Numbered from the stretch's first letter, positions 27,539 to 37,110 are shown. The stretch is 64,000 nucleotides of DNA from Burkholderiales bacterium (GCA_016213205.1 JACRAZ010000087.1:48439-112438); one strand, 5' to 3'. The notes: a model not told the origin generated them from the sequence alone. A program made the numbers and translations.

Positions 27539-27928
27539 TCAGCGCGCCAGCTTCTGCAGCATCTCGCCCATCTTCTGGTGCACCAGGTTCACGGCCTTCA
27601 GCGGCCGCAGCATCACCTTGAAGTCGGTGATCAGGCCCTGGTCGTCCCAGTGGATCAGGTCGACGCCGTTGATCTGGATGCCGTCGATCTCGGTCTGGAA
27701 TTCGAGCACCGCATCGTTCGGGCCGGCGACCTCGCGCAGGTAGTGGAAGGCTGGCGTGTTGAGCACGTGCATCGCGCCCTGCAGGTACAGGGACGTGATG
27801 GCCTTGCCACGCTGCGGCGTGTGCACCACGGGTGAGTGGAACACCACGTCGTCATGCAGCAGGGCGTTCAGGGCCGCGGTGTCGCGGCTTTGCACCACGT
27901 GGTGCCAGGCTTGCAGGGGGGAGGGCAT
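27539..27928 (-). CDS. NTF2/SnoaL-like protein
   Basis: 129 residues of the nuclear-transport-factor-2-like fold, with LHDDVVFHSPVVHTPQRGKA, FHYLREVAGPNDAVLEFQTE and GVDLIHWDDQGLITDFKVM. Family members are small isomerases, hydratases or ligand carriers. The ATG at 27928 gives MPSPLQAWHHVVQSRDTA. It lies 89 bases downstream of the OmpA-like gene on the same strand but is not obviously part of that operon. Confidence 0.85.
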   Translation of the reverse strand: MPSPLQAWHHVVQSRDTAALNALLHDDVVFHSPVVHTPQRGKAITSLYLQGAMHVLNTPAFHYLREVAGPNDAVLEFQTEIDGIQINGVDLIHWDDQGLITDFKVMLRPLKAVNLVHQKMGEMLQKLAR

Positions 27929-28017
27929 GGGGCGGCTCGCGCAGCGGATGAAACCCGCATGCTGCCACAGCCGGCTGCGCGCCGGCCCGGCGCCGAGCCG
28001 CAGCGCCCGGCCGCCGG

Positions 28018-28536
28018 CTATTGCACCAGCCGCACCTCGACGCGCCGGTTCTCGGCCGCATCCGGACGCTGCGGGTCGAGCAGCTCGTTCGGGCCGCGGC
28101 CGTCGGCCACCAGGCGTTCGGCGGGGATGCCCTGCTGCATCAGGTAGGCCACCACCGAATCGGCGCGCTGGCGCGACAGGCGCATGTTCAGCGCCATCGA
28201 GCCCACCGCGTCGGTGTGGCCGATCACCTTGTAGCGGTAGTCGCGCAGCGATTCGCTTTTCAGCGCATCCGCCAGCCGGTCCAGCTTGACCAGGTCGTTC
28301 GACATCACCTGCGCCGAGCCGAAGGCAAAGCCCACCTGCATCGAGGCATTGGTCTTGGTGGCGGCCGAGGCACCGACGATCGCGATGCCACGGGTGCGCT
28401 CGGGCGGCTTCAGGGCGTCGACCAGTTCCTTGACCTCGGGCGTGCGGGTGCCGAAATCCGCGGCGCCGGCGGTGGGGGCCAGGGCGGCCAGCGACGCGGC
28501 CAGGGCGAGGGCGGTGGTGAGGCGATTCAGGGCCAT
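28018..28536 (-). CDS. OmpA-family peptidoglycan-binding protein
   Basis: 172 residues: signal peptide (MALNRLTTALALAASLAAL), a short linker, then an OmpA-like C-terminal domain with YKVIGHTDAVGSMALNMRLS, RADSVVAYLMQQGI and AENRRVEVRLV. The Asp in the HTD motif and the Arg in the NRRVE motif are the usual diaminopimelate contacts. It probably sits in the periplasm bound to peptidoglycan. It is 44 bases downstream of the kinase gene and is the last member of the caspase/TraB/kinase cluster. Confidence 0.9.
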   Translation of the reverse strand: MALNRLTTALALAASLAALAPTAGAADFGTRTPEVKELVDALKPPERTRGIAIVGASAATKTNASMQVGFAFGSAQVMSNDLVKLDRLADALKSESLRDYRYKVIGHTDAVGSMALNMRLSRQRADSVVAYLMQQGIPAERLVADGRGPNELLDPQRPDAAENRRVEVRLVQ

Positions 28537-28580
28537 GTGTTGCTCCAACGAGTACCGCGCGGCGCTCCGGGCCGCGGCGT

Positions 28581-30605
28581 TCAGCGAATGATGAAGTCTG
28601 CAGGCTGGATCGACAGTGTCTTTGGACACGCCGCACCGCTGCCGGTGCCACCGGGCGTGCTGCCGTTCACGCAGGACGCCAGGCCCAGCAGGCGCAACGG
28701 CTGGCCTTCGGCGAAGGCGCGCACCGCCTCCGCCAGTGAAACGCCCTGGTGCAGCGGGCTCGTGGAGGGCAGGGCCTCGCTGCTGACCACGGCCACCATC
28801 CAGCTGCGCCCGGTGGGCGGCTGGGCGACGATGCCCCAGGTGGCCGGCCGCGGCAGCCGCAGTGCCTGGCCGCCCTGGATGCGGTTGTTGCGGTCGCGCT
28901 CGTTCGGGAAGGCCAGCGTCAGCTTGGCGCTGGGGGACTCGTCCACCGCCATCACCTGCAGCAGGCCGGACTGCGCAGCGGTGATGTCCAGCGCGATGGC
29001 CTGGCCCACCTTCACGCTGGCCGGCGAGACACGCAGCACCAGCCCGCCGGGCTGGCTGGACAGCCGCGCCAGGCCCTCGAGCACGCAGGCCCAATCGGCC
29101 GCTGCGGCGGTGCAGCCCAGGCCGGGCACGTTGGCGGTGGCGGCCACGGCCGAGGCGGCGGCCGAGGCTGCCGCGGCCACCGAGGCGGGCGATGCCACCG
29201 CTGCCGACGCCGGCCCGGCCGCCACAGAAGCGGCGCCGGCCGCAGCCGAGGCGCCCGCGCCGCCACTGGCCGGGCCCTGGGGTCCCGCGTCGCCGCTGCG
29301 CACCTGCCACCACACGAGGGCCGCCACCGCGGCGGCGGCCACGCCCCCGAGGGCCAGCATCCCGGTGCGGCGCGGGGCGGCGTCGGGACGAGGCGCTGGC
29401 GTCGATGCCGTTGCCGTTGCAGCGGCTGGCGCAGGCTCGGCGCCCATCAGTGCCGCCTGCGGTGCGGCTACTCGTGACTGTGCGGTGGCGGCCTGCGCCG
29501 TGGCAGGCGCATCTGCAGGTGTCACGGCATGGGTGCGCGTGTGCGCTGCCGGGTTCACCTGGGTGGTGTCCTCGTCCCGGGCCACGCCCTGCTGGTCGGT
29601 CGTCAGGGGGGTGGTGGGTGGCGGCGCCACGTAGGTGGCGGTGGGCGCCGGCGTGGCGCGGGTGGCCAGCGTCGGGCCGCCAAAGGCCGTGGCCGCGCCC
29701 AGGGGCCGATCGGCCTGCTGGCCCGACAGGTGCAACAGCGCGGCCCGCATGTCCTCGGCGCGCTGGTAGCGCTGCTCGGGCAGCACCGCCATGCCGTGGT
29801 CCACCACCGCCAGGAACTCCGGCGAGAAGCGGCCGGCGCCGCGCTCGGCCGCGGTGACGAAGTTGCCCCCGGCGTAGCGGTCCACGGCCGGCATGGGCGA
29901 TTGCGCGGCAATGGCGAAATAGGCCACGCCGCTCAGCGCGTACAGGTCGGTCCAGGGGCCTTGCGCAATGGTGTCGGTGTACTGCTCGATCGGCGAGTAG
30001 CCCGGCTTGTAGATCAGCGAGGTCACCGCCTCGTCCACCTTGCGGGTGGCGCCGAAATCCAGCAGCACCGGCGCGCCGTCGGGCTGGATGATGATGTTGT
30101 CCGGCGAGACGTCGCGGTGCACCAGGTTCTCGCCCGGCAGCGAGTGCAGCGCGTTCAACGCGTCGAGCATGCGCAGCAGCAGGTGCGTCAGCCAGGGCTC
30201 GGTCACCCGGTCGGGTGCGGCCATGACCACTTGGCGCAGGGTCTGGCCCTCGTACAGCTTCATCGCCATGAAGGCGGTGCTGTGGGCCTGGAACACCCGG
30301 TACACCGCCACCAGCGAACCGTCGGTGCGGGTGCGCTCGTTCAGCATCGACAGCAGGCGCGCCTCGCGGATGAAGCGCGCCATGCCGGAGTTGAACATCG
30401 CCACCGCGTCGGCATCGACCGGCACCACCTCCAGCCCCTCGCGCCGCGAGAAGCCCTGCAGGAAGTACTCCTTCAGGGCCACGCGGCGGTCGAGCATGGC
30501 CTCGTAGGCCTCGTAGACGATGCCGAAACCACCCTGGCCCAGGATGCGGCGGATCTCGAACTCGCCCACCACGGTGCCCACGGGCAGACAGTCGCGAATG
30601 CTCAT
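28581..30605 (-). CDS. Membrane Ser/Thr protein kinase with DUF4384-like C-terminus
   Basis: 674 residues. The Hanks-type kinase domain (about 14-295) has GQGGFG, the ATP-binding Lys45 (VALKEYF), the catalytic loop HRDVSPDN (163-170) and DFG at 183, all intact. A Thr/Ala/Pro-rich linker leads to one membrane helix (about 414-434, then WWQVRSG). An Ala-rich spacer and a C-terminal domain (about 535-674) follow, resembling the DUF4384 domain often attached to bacterial kinases and caspases. The predicted topology is cytosolic kinase and periplasmic sensor. The start overlaps the TraB-like stop by 4 bases, coupling the two. Confidence 0.92.
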   Translation of the reverse strand: MSIRDCLPVGTVVGEFEIRRILGQGGFGIVYEAYEAMLDRRVALKEYFLQGFSRREGLEVVPVDADAVAMFNSGMARFIREARLLSMLNERTRTDGSLVAVYRVFQAHSTAFMAMKLYEGQTLRQVVMAAPDRVTEPWLTHLLLRMLDALNALHSLPGENLVHRDVSPDNIIIQPDGAPVLLDFGATRKVDEAVTSLIYKPGYSPIEQYTDTIAQGPWTDLYALSGVAYFAIAAQSPMPAVDRYAGGNFVTAAERGAGRFSPEFLAVVDHGMAVLPEQRYQRAEDMRAALLHLSGQQADRPLGAATAFGGPTLATRATPAPTATYVAPPPTTPLTTDQQGVARDEDTTQVNPAAHTRTHAVTPADAPATAQAATAQSRVAAPQAALMGAEPAPAAATATASTPAPRPDAAPRRTGMLALGGVAAAAVAALVWWQVRSGDAGPQGPASGGAGASAAAGAASVAAGPASAAVASPASVAAAASAAASAVAATANVPGLGCTAAAADWACVLEGLARLSSQPGGLVLRVSPASVKVGQAIALDITAAQSGLLQVMAVDESPSAKLTLAFPNERDRNNRIQGGQALRLPRPATWGIVAQPPTGRSWMVAVVSSEALPSTSPLHQGVSLAEAVRAFAEGQPLRLLGLASCVNGSTPGGTGSGAACPKTLSIQPADFIIR

Positions 30606-31693
30606 GGCTTGTCTCCGGCCGCTGGGGCGGCGGCAGGTGCGGTGCTGGCCGCGGGCGGTGCGGCGGCGGCGGCCGCGCCGGACCCGGCGGCAACCCGCTC
30701 GGCGCGGAACCCCACCCGGGCCAGGCGCGCGAGCACGCCCTCGGCGCCGACCAGGTGCGCGCTGCCGATGGCCGCGAACACGGCGTCATCGGCCAGCAGG
30801 GGGAGCAGCCGTTGCGCAAAACGCGCGTTGCGTTGGTCCACGATGCAATGGCTGGCGCGCCCGGCAACGGCGCGCGCGGCTTCGGAAACCGGGAAGCGGC
30901 GGTCCAGCATCGTCACCAGCTCGCCGGTGCGCTGGGCGCGGTACAACGCCAGCGATTCGCGGTTGATCGCATCGAAGAAGTTCTCCTGCATGGCCAGAGT
31001 GTCCTTCAACAGCAGCACCTGCTCGGCGGGACCGATGCAATCGAAGGCCGCGTACTGCTCGGGCAGGGTCTCCAGCGACACCACCTCGATGCGTTGCCGC
31101 CGGGCCAACCACACCAGGCGGTCGTCCAGCGTCTGCAGTGTCAACGGGGCGGCGGCCTGCAGCAGCTGGGCCAGCACCCAGGGCCGGTAGCGCAGCGGTG
31201 CCTTCAGGGCCAGGCCGGCGCGGGCCAGGCGCCGCTGCAGCAGTGCCAGCTCCGCAGGCGTGAGCGGGCCGGCCAGCGAGTGCGGCGGCGGCAGGCGCTG
31301 CAGGCTGTCCAGTTGCGCGGGCGGCACCTCGTCGCTGGCAAGCTCCACCACCAGGCGCCGGGCCCCGCGCAGGGCCGCCCAGGCCTCGGCCGGCACGCCC
31401 AGCTCGAGTGCCTGCCCGATGTGGATGGTGCCCAGCAGGTGGCTCACCCGGCCCTGCGGCGAGGTCAGGCGCCAGAACGTGCCTTCGGCGAAACGGCCGA
31501 CGTCTTCGCCACCGGCCGGGGCGACCGGGTCGCCGGAGGCGGCCGACGCGGGCGCGGACGCCGCGTCGGCGGCTGCCGCGGCACCCGCGCATGCCGGCCC
31601 CGCGGCGGCCCCGAGGGCAGCGCTGGTGGCCAGCAGCACGCCGAGCGCCAGGCGCTCAGCGGCGCGACAGGGCCACCAGTTCCTGCCGGTCAT
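30602..31693 (-). CDS. TraB/GumN-family protein
   Basis: 363 residues. An N-terminal hydrophobic segment (ERLALGVLLATSAALGAAAG) is a signal peptide or lipoprotein-like leader. The TraB/GumN core includes SHLLGTIHIGQALELGVPAE, ARRLVVELASDE, SLETLPEQYAAFD and the C-terminal AAIGSAHLVGAEGVLARL. The family is related to the Tiki/EreA fold of putative metallopeptidases or hydrolases, with conserved Glu and His in the GTxHxG and GxxH motifs. The Ala-rich ends are low complexity. It overlaps the upstream caspase-like gene by 38 bases and the downstream kinase by 4. Confidence 0.88.
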   Translation of the reverse strand: MTGRNWWPCRAAERLALGVLLATSAALGAAAGPACAGAAAAADAASAPASAASGDPVAPAGGEDVGRFAEGTFWRLTSPQGRVSHLLGTIHIGQALELGVPAEAWAALRGARRLVVELASDEVPPAQLDSLQRLPPPHSLAGPLTPAELALLQRRLARAGLALKAPLRYRPWVLAQLLQAAAPLTLQTLDDRLVWLARRQRIEVVSLETLPEQYAAFDCIGPAEQVLLLKDTLAMQENFFDAINRESLALYRAQRTGELVTMLDRRFPVSEAARAVAGRASHCIVDQRNARFAQRLLPLLADDAVFAAIGSAHLVGAEGVLARLARVGFRAERVAAGSGAAAAAAPPAASTAPAAAPAAGDKP

Positions 31694-33617
31694 TCTGTTC
31701 GATCGTGCCGTTGCTCAGGCGGACGTAGGTCTCGTGCGCGATGTCGGCATTGACGCCGGGCGCCACCCAGATCGTGCGCTTGATCTGGGCGTTGAGGTCC
31801 ATGTTGTAGCCGTTGGCCTCGATGCGGTAGGCCTCGAAGCGACCGGCCGGCACCTCGACGGTTTCCTTGGCCACCACCTTCACGTCGTAGCGGAAGGTGT
31901 AGGTCAGGCCGCTCACGCGGTTCTGCTTGAACTGCGTGCGCCAGTGTTTGCCCACCACCAGCTCGGAAGGGTAGAACTGGCGCGGCGTGCCCATGCTGCC
32001 GCGCTGGTTGCTGGTGGTGTTGCCCATCAGGTCGGTGCCGAACTCGCCGTTGTTGTATTCCACGCGGTCGGCGGTTTCGTCCACCGCCGTCACCTTCAGG
32101 GTCATGGGGCGGCTGGCCTGGGTGAACTTGTCGACCACGCGGAACTCGTAGGCGTCGCCCACGCGGTAGTCGCGCCGGTGCGGGTTCATGCCCTGGAAAT
32201 AGGGCGTCTTGGCCAGCTGCACCGTGGGCGGCAGCGGGGCCTGGCTGGCCACGATGCGGTGGGCATCGGCCGCGGCCGCCAGGCGCTCGAGCTCCTGGCG
32301 CGCGGCCTCGGCCTGGCGGGCCTGCGCGGCCTTCAGCGCGGCCTCCTGCTCCTGGGCCTGGCGGCGGCGCGCCTCGGCCTCGGCGGCGCGCTGTGCCAGG
32401 GCCTCGCGCTGCTCGCGCGCCTTGGTTTCCTGCAGGGCCTTGGCTTCGGCGGCGGCCTGGCGCTCGGCGGCCTGGCGTTCGGCGGCCAGGCGCGCGGCCT
32501 CGCGTTCGGCGGCTTGCAGGCGCTCGCGCTCGGCGGCCTCGGCCTTCTGGCGCTGGGCGTCGGCCTCGGCCAGCTTCTGGCGCGCGGCGTCGCGCCGGGC
32601 CTCGTCGCCCTTGCGCAGTTCGTCCTCGAGCAGGCGGTTCAGCCGGGCCTGGGCCAGCTCGCTGGCATTGCCGCTGGGGTAGGCGCGGATGAACTCGGTC
32701 AGCCCGGCGATGTTGTTGCTGTGGCGCACCTTGGCCCAGTCGGCCAGCTCCTGCTCGAAGCGGCGTTCCAGTTCGGCATCGGAGAGCTTGACCTTGCGCT
32801 GCGGGAACAGCATCACGTCCTGTTCAAGCGAAGTGCTCTCCCAGGGGATCTGGCGGCCCTCGGACTCCATGCGCACGTTCAGCCGCACACGCTTGAACGC
32901 GTCTTCCAGCGAGACATCGGGCGCGGCCAGTTCACGCACCAGGTGCTTGGTGTACAGGCCATTGCTGCCCTTGCCGTCGAAGGCCAGCTGGCCCGGGGCG
33001 GTGGCGTAGGCCAGCAGGCTGCCGGACGGGGCATCGAAGGGGCTCAGGCCCTTGGCCGGCGGGCGGTACATGCCGACGAAGGGGTCCTCGCGGCAGGCAT
33101 CCAGGATCACCAGGTAGCTGCGCCCGCGTGATTCGCTCATGAAGCGCATCAGCTCGCTCACATCCACTGTCTGCTTCTGCACATCGGTGGCACTGCGCAC
33201 CTTGGCATCCACCGGCACCAGGTAGTTGCGCCAATCCTGCTGCAGGCCATGGCCGGCGTAGTAGAAGACCGCGAACTTGACCTGCGGGTCGCGCATGGCC
33301 TGGCCGAAGCGGCTGATCGCCTGCACCAGGTCGCCGCGCGCGGTGTCGATGCGCATGTCCACCTGGAAGCCGGCCTTGGTGAGCAGCTCGGCCACGGCAC
33401 GCGCATCGTTCTTCGGGTTCGGCAGCGCGGCCGCCGGGTAGGCCGAGTTGCCGATCACGAGCGCCAGGCGCTCCGAGGCCGCGGCCTGGGCCGTGGCGCT
33501 GGCGCCCAGCCAGCACACCAGGGCCGCCGCCACGGCGGCCAGCCGACGGCCGGCCACGCGGCGCGGCAGCACGCCGGTCATGCCGGCAACCTGCCTGCGA
33601 GGGGTGGGCAAGCTCAT
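31656..33617 (-). CDS. Exported caspase-family (metacaspase-like) peptidase with coiled coil
   Basis: 653 residues. A signal peptide (AAVAAALVCWLGASATAQAA) is followed by a caspase-like C14 domain. The catalytic His123 lies in FYYAGHGLQ and Cys175 in LVILDACREDPF, and the activation region has SLLAYATAPGQLAFDGKG. Residues about 345-480 are an Ala/Glu/Arg/Gln-rich coiled coil. The C-terminal 150 residues form a beta-rich domain. Export of a caspase-like enzyme suggests a periplasmic or envelope role. The ATG at 33617 is the first credible start. It heads the caspase-TraB-kinase-OmpA cluster. Confidence 0.92.
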   Translation of the reverse strand: MSLPTPRRQVAGMTGVLPRRVAGRRLAAVAAALVCWLGASATAQAAASERLALVIGNSAYPAAALPNPKNDARAVAELLTKAGFQVDMRIDTARGDLVQAISRFGQAMRDPQVKFAVFYYAGHGLQQDWRNYLVPVDAKVRSATDVQKQTVDVSELMRFMSESRGRSYLVILDACREDPFVGMYRPPAKGLSPFDAPSGSLLAYATAPGQLAFDGKGSNGLYTKHLVRELAAPDVSLEDAFKRVRLNVRMESEGRQIPWESTSLEQDVMLFPQRKVKLSDAELERRFEQELADWAKVRHSNNIAGLTEFIRAYPSGNASELAQARLNRLLEDELRKGDEARRDAARQKLAEADAQRQKAEAAERERLQAAEREAARLAAERQAAERQAAAEAKALQETKAREQREALAQRAAEAEARRRQAQEQEAALKAAQARQAEAARQELERLAAAADAHRIVASQAPLPPTVQLAKTPYFQGMNPHRRDYRVGDAYEFRVVDKFTQASRPMTLKVTAVDETADRVEYNNGEFGTDLMGNTTSNQRGSMGTPRQFYPSELVVGKHWRTQFKQNRVSGLTYTFRYDVKVVAKETVEVPAGRFEAYRIEANGYNMDLNAQIKRTIWVAPGVNADIAHETYVRLSNGTIEQNDRQELVALSRR

Positions 33618-33666
33618 GCGGATACCTTCCAGCTGCGGTGATGGGCTGGAGCGGAATTCTAGGAGT

Positions 33667-33684
33667 CGCCGCCCGTGGGCGGCG
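33667..33684 (-). terminator. Hairpin downstream of icmF
   Basis: A perfect 8-base stem (CGCCGCCC / GGGCGGCG) with a 2-base loop lies about 30 bases after the icmF stop and before the caspase gene. There is no T-tract, so it is at best a weak or Rho-assisted terminator. Confidence 0.4.
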
Positions 33685-33712
33685 CGGCAAAAGTGGTGCC
33701 GAAAGTCAACAA

Positions 33713-36700
33713 CTACATGCTGCGCCGGTACTGCCCGCCCACCTCGAACAAGGCGTTGGTGATCTGGCCCAGCGAGCAGCAGCGCACCGCGCCCATCAGC
33801 ACCTCGAACACGTTGCGGTTGTCGATCACCGCCTGTTGCAGTTTTGCCAGCATGGCCGGCGCCTCGGCCGCGTGGCGGGCATGGAAGTCGGCCAGGCGCT
33901 GGAGCTGGCTTTGCTTCTCGTCCTCGGTCGAGCGGGCGAGCTCGATCGTCTCGGGCACCGGGTCGCCATGCGGGTTGCGGAAGGTGTTCACGCCGATGAT
34001 GGGGTACTCGCCGGTGTGCTTCTGCATCTCGTAATGCATGCTCTCTTCCTGGATCTTGCTGCGCTGGTAGCCGGTTTCCATCGCGCCCAGCACGCCGCCC
34101 CGCTCGGCGATCTTCTCGAAATCGGCCAGCACGGCTTCTTCCACCAGCTCGGTGAGCTCGTCGATGATGAAGGCACCCTGGTTCGGGTTCTCGTTCTTGG
34201 CCAGCCCCCATTCGCGGTTGATGACGAGCTGGATCGCCATCGCGCGGCGCACGCTTTCCTCGGTGGGCGTGGTGATGGCCTCGTCGTAGGCGTTGGTGTG
34301 CAGGCTGTTGCAGTTGTCGTAGATGGCGATCAGCGCCTGCAGCGTGGTGCGGATGTCGTTGAACGCGATCTCCTGCGCATGCAGGCTGCGGCCGCTGGTC
34401 TGGATGTGGTACTTCAGCTTCTGGCTGCGTTCGTTGGCGCCGTAGCGCTCCTTCATCGCCACCGCCCAGATGCGGCGCGCCACGCGGCCGAGCACGGTGT
34501 ACTCGGGGTCCATGCCGTTGCTGAAGAAGAAGCTGAGGTTGGGCGCGAAATCGTCGATGTGCATGCCGCGCGCCAGGTACGCCTCCACGAAGGTGAAGCC
34601 GTTGGACAGCGTGAACGCGAGCTGGCTGATCGGGTTGGCCCCGGCCTCGGCGATGTGGTAGCCCGAGATGCTCACCGAGTAGAAGTTGCGCACGTTGTGG
34701 TGCACGAAGTACTGGGCGATGTCGCCCATCACCTTGAGCGAGAACTCGGTCGAGAAGATGCAGGTGTTCTGGCCCTGGTCTTCCTTCAGGATGTCGGCCT
34801 GCACCGTGCCGCGCACGTTGGCCAGCGCCCATTCGCGGATCTTCTCGGCCTCGGTGTCGGTGGGCTCGCGGCCGTTGTCGGTGGCGAACTTCTCGAGCTG
34901 CTGGTCGATCGCCGCGTTCATGAACATCGCCAGGATGCTGGGCGCGGGGCCGTTGATCGTCATGCTCACCGAGGTGTTGGGCGCGCACAGGTCGAAGCCC
35001 GAGTACAGCACCTTCAGGTCGTCCAGCGTGGCGATGCTCACGCCCGAGTTGCCCACCTTGCCGTAGATGTCGGGCCGCGGGTCGGGGTCGTTGCCGTAGA
35101 GCGTGACCGAATCGAACGCGGTGGACAGGCGCTTGGCCGGCATGCCCTCGCTCACCAGCTTGAAGCGGCGGTTGGTGCGGAAGGCGTCGCCCTCGCCGGC
35201 GAACATGCGGGTGGGGTCCTCGTTCTCGCGCTTGAACGCGAAGGTGCCGGCGGTGTAGGGGAAGCTGCCCGGCACGTTGTCCAGCAGCAGCCACTTCAGG
35301 ATCTCGCCGTGGTCCTCGTACTGCGGCAGCGCCACCTTGCGGATCTTGCTGCCGCTGAGCGTGGTGTGGACCAGGCTGGTTCGGATCTCCTTGTCGCGGA
35401 TCTTCACCACGTACTCGTCGCCGGCGTAGGCGCGCTGCATCTCGGGCCACTGGGCCAGCAGCTTCTTCGCGCCGGGGTCGAGCCGCGCGTCGCGCTCGTC
35501 GGCGAGCTTGAGCACCGTGTTCTTCGCGCCGTCGCGGGTGGCGTCGTCCTCGTGCAGCATGCGCGCGGTCTCGCGCAACTGCTGCACCTCGCGCGCCAGC
35601 CGGGCCTGGGCGCGGGCACGGGCCTTGTAGCCACGCACGCTGTCGGCGATCTCGGCCAGGTAGCGCACCCGGGCACCGGGCACCACCGGGGTCTGGTGGG
35701 TGCTGTGGCGGGTGGCCACCGGCGGCAGCCGGCCTTCCTTCAGCGCCAGGCCCAGCGCGGCCAGGCGGGGCTTGAGCGCCTGGTACAGCGCGGTGACGCC
35801 GTCGTCGTTGAAGCGGCTGGCCATGGTGCCGAACACCGGCATCTGCTCGGGCGGCACGCCGAAGGCATTGCGGTTGCGCTGCACCTGCTTGGCCACGTCG
35901 CGCAAGGCGTCGGCGGCGCCCTTGCGGTCGAACTTGTTGATGGCCACGAACTCGGCGAAGTCGAGCATGTCGATCTTCTCCAGCTGGCTGGCGGCGCCGA
36001 ATTCGGGCGTCATCACGTACATCGGCACGTCCACCATCGGCACCACCGCGGCATTGCCCTGGCCGATGCCCGAGGTCTCGACGATCACGAGGTCGAAGCC
36101 CGCCACCTTGGCCGCGGCGATCACATCGGGCAGCGCGGCGCTCACCTCGCTGCCGGTGTCGCGCGTGGCCAGGCTGCGCATGTACACGCGCGGGCCCTGG
36201 CGCCAGGGCGAGATCGCGTTCATGCGGATGCGGTCGCCCAGCAGCGCGCCGCCGCTCTTGCGGCGCGAGGGGTCGATCGAGATCACCGCGATGCGCAGCG
36301 CGTCGTCCTGGTCCAGGCGCAGGCGGCGCACCAGTTCGTCGGTGAGGCTGGACTTGCCGGCGCCACCGGTGCCGGTGATGCCCAGCACCGGGGTCTTCAC
36401 GCCTTTGGCCTGCGCGTGCAGCGCGGCCACCAGCGCGGCGTCGGCGCTGCCGTTCTCCAGCGCGGTGATCAGCTGGGCCAGTGCGCGCCAGGCGCCCTCG
36501 CCGTGGCCCTTCAGCGCGTCCAGCGAGGTCGGCGCATGCGGCGACAGGTCCTGGTCGCAGCGCATCACCATCTCGCCGATCATGCCGGCCAGGCCCATGC
36601 GCTGGCCGTCTTCCGGGCTGTAGATGCGCACGCCCAGGTCGGACAGCGCGCGGATCTCGGCCGGCACGATCACGCCGCCGCCGCCGCCGAACACCTGGAT

Positions 36701-37003
36701 GTGGGCGCCGCCGCGCGCGCGCAGCAGCTCCACCATGTAGGCGAAGTATTCGTTGTGGCCGCCCTGGTAGCTGCTGACGGCGATGCCCTGCACGTCTTCC
36801 TGCAGCGCGGCGGTGACCACCTCGTCCACCGAGCGGTTGTGGCCCAGGTGGATGACCTCGGCGCCCATGCCCTGCAGGATGCGGCGCATGATGTTGATCG
36901 CCGCGTCGTGGCCGTCGAACAGGCTGGCGGCGGTGACGAAGCGCACCTTGTGGGTGGGCCGGTAGTCGGCAAGGGCCTTGTACTCGGCGGACAGGTCGGT
37001 CAT
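33713..37003 (-). CDS. icmF: Fused isobutyryl-CoA mutase (B12-dependent mutase/G-protein chaperone)
   Basis: 1096 residues with three joined parts. Residues 1-150 form a B12-binding domain with DGHDAAINIM at 30-39. Residues about 205-430 are a MeaB-like GTPase with Walker A GTGGAGKSS (211-219) and INKFDRKG. The remainder is the TIM-barrel mutase. Phe588 (YTAGTFAFKRENEDP) occupies the position where methylmalonyl-CoA mutase has Tyr, as expected for IcmF. It interconverts isobutyryl-CoA and butyryl-CoA (and related acyl-CoAs) using adenosylcobalamin, with the GTPase loading and protecting the cofactor. The gene is monocistronic and divergent from an AraC regulator. This IcmF is unrelated to the type VI secretion protein of the same name. 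Confidence 0.95.
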   Translation of the reverse strand: MTDLSAEYKALADYRPTHKVRFVTAASLFDGHDAAINIMRRILQGMGAEVIHLGHNRSVDEVVTAALQEDVQGIAVSSYQGGHNEYFAYMVELLRARGGAHIQVFGGGGGVIVPAEIRALSDLGVRIYSPEDGQRMGLAGMIGEMVMRCDQDLSPHAPTSLDALKGHGEGAWRALAQLITALENGSADAALVAALHAQAKGVKTPVLGITGTGGAGKSSLTDELVRRLRLDQDDALRIAVISIDPSRRKSGGALLGDRIRMNAISPWRQGPRVYMRSLATRDTGSEVSAALPDVIAAAKVAGFDLVIVETSGIGQGNAAVVPMVDVPMYVMTPEFGAASQLEKIDMLDFAEFVAINKFDRKGAADALRDVAKQVQRNRNAFGVPPEQMPVFGTMASRFNDDGVTALYQALKPRLAALGLALKEGRLPPVATRHSTHQTPVVPGARVRYLAEIADSVRGYKARARAQARLAREVQQLRETARMLHEDDATRDGAKNTVLKLADERDARLDPGAKKLLAQWPEMQRAYAGDEYVVKIRDKEIRTSLVHTTLSGSKIRKVALPQYEDHGEILKWLLLDNVPGSFPYTAGTFAFKRENEDPTRMFAGEGDAFRTNRRFKLVSEGMPAKRLSTAFDSVTLYGNDPDPRPDIYGKVGNSGVSIATLDDLKVLYSGFDLCAPNTSVSMTINGPAPSILAMFMNAAIDQQLEKFATDNGREPTDTEAEKIREWALANVRGTVQADILKEDQGQNTCIFSTEFSLKVMGDIAQYFVHHNVRNFYSVSISGYHIAEAGANPISQLAFTLSNGFTFVEAYLARGMHIDDFAPNLSFFFSNGMDPEYTVLGRVARRIWAVAMKERYGANERSQKLKYHIQTSGRSLHAQEIAFNDIRTTLQALIAIYDNCNSLHTNAYDEAITTPTEESVRRAMAIQLVINREWGLAKNENPNQGAFIIDELTELVEEAVLADFEKIAERGGVLGAMETGYQRSKIQEESMHYEMQKHTGEYPIIGVNTFRNPHGDPVPETIELARSTEDEKQSQLQRLADFHARHAAEAPAMLAKLQQAVIDNRNVFEVLMGAVRCCSLGQITNALFEVGGQYRRSM

Positions 37004-37110
37004 GGGAAGTCTCCGGCTGCGGATGGCCAGGGGGAAGTCTAGGCCCGGGGGGCCGGCCCGTGCATGGCAATACGCGTCATGGGTGTGATCGCTTTTGCCA
37101 CAATGGCGCG

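Noticed and set aside
30602..31693. A frameshift or pseudogene at the TraB/caspase junction because of the 38-base overlap
   Set aside because: Both frames are intact to the ends, and overlapping starts with a signal peptide in the second gene are common in tight operons.
33713..37003. Possible type VI secretion locus because a PpkA-like kinase lies beside a gene called icmF
   Set aside because: This IcmF is the B12-dependent isobutyryl-CoA mutase, and no Tss, Hcp, VgrG or ClpV genes are present.
33638..37042. Very long open frame of 1134 codons on the plus strand opposite icmF
   Set aside because: It is the antisense shadow of icmF in GC-rich DNA. Its translation is His/Gln/Gly/Val/Arg-rich with no domain, while the minus strand encodes a full mutase.
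36999..37110. Cobalamin riboswitch upstream of icmF
   Set aside because: The divergent gap is only about 107 bases and shows no B12-box; it is too short for the known riboswitch.
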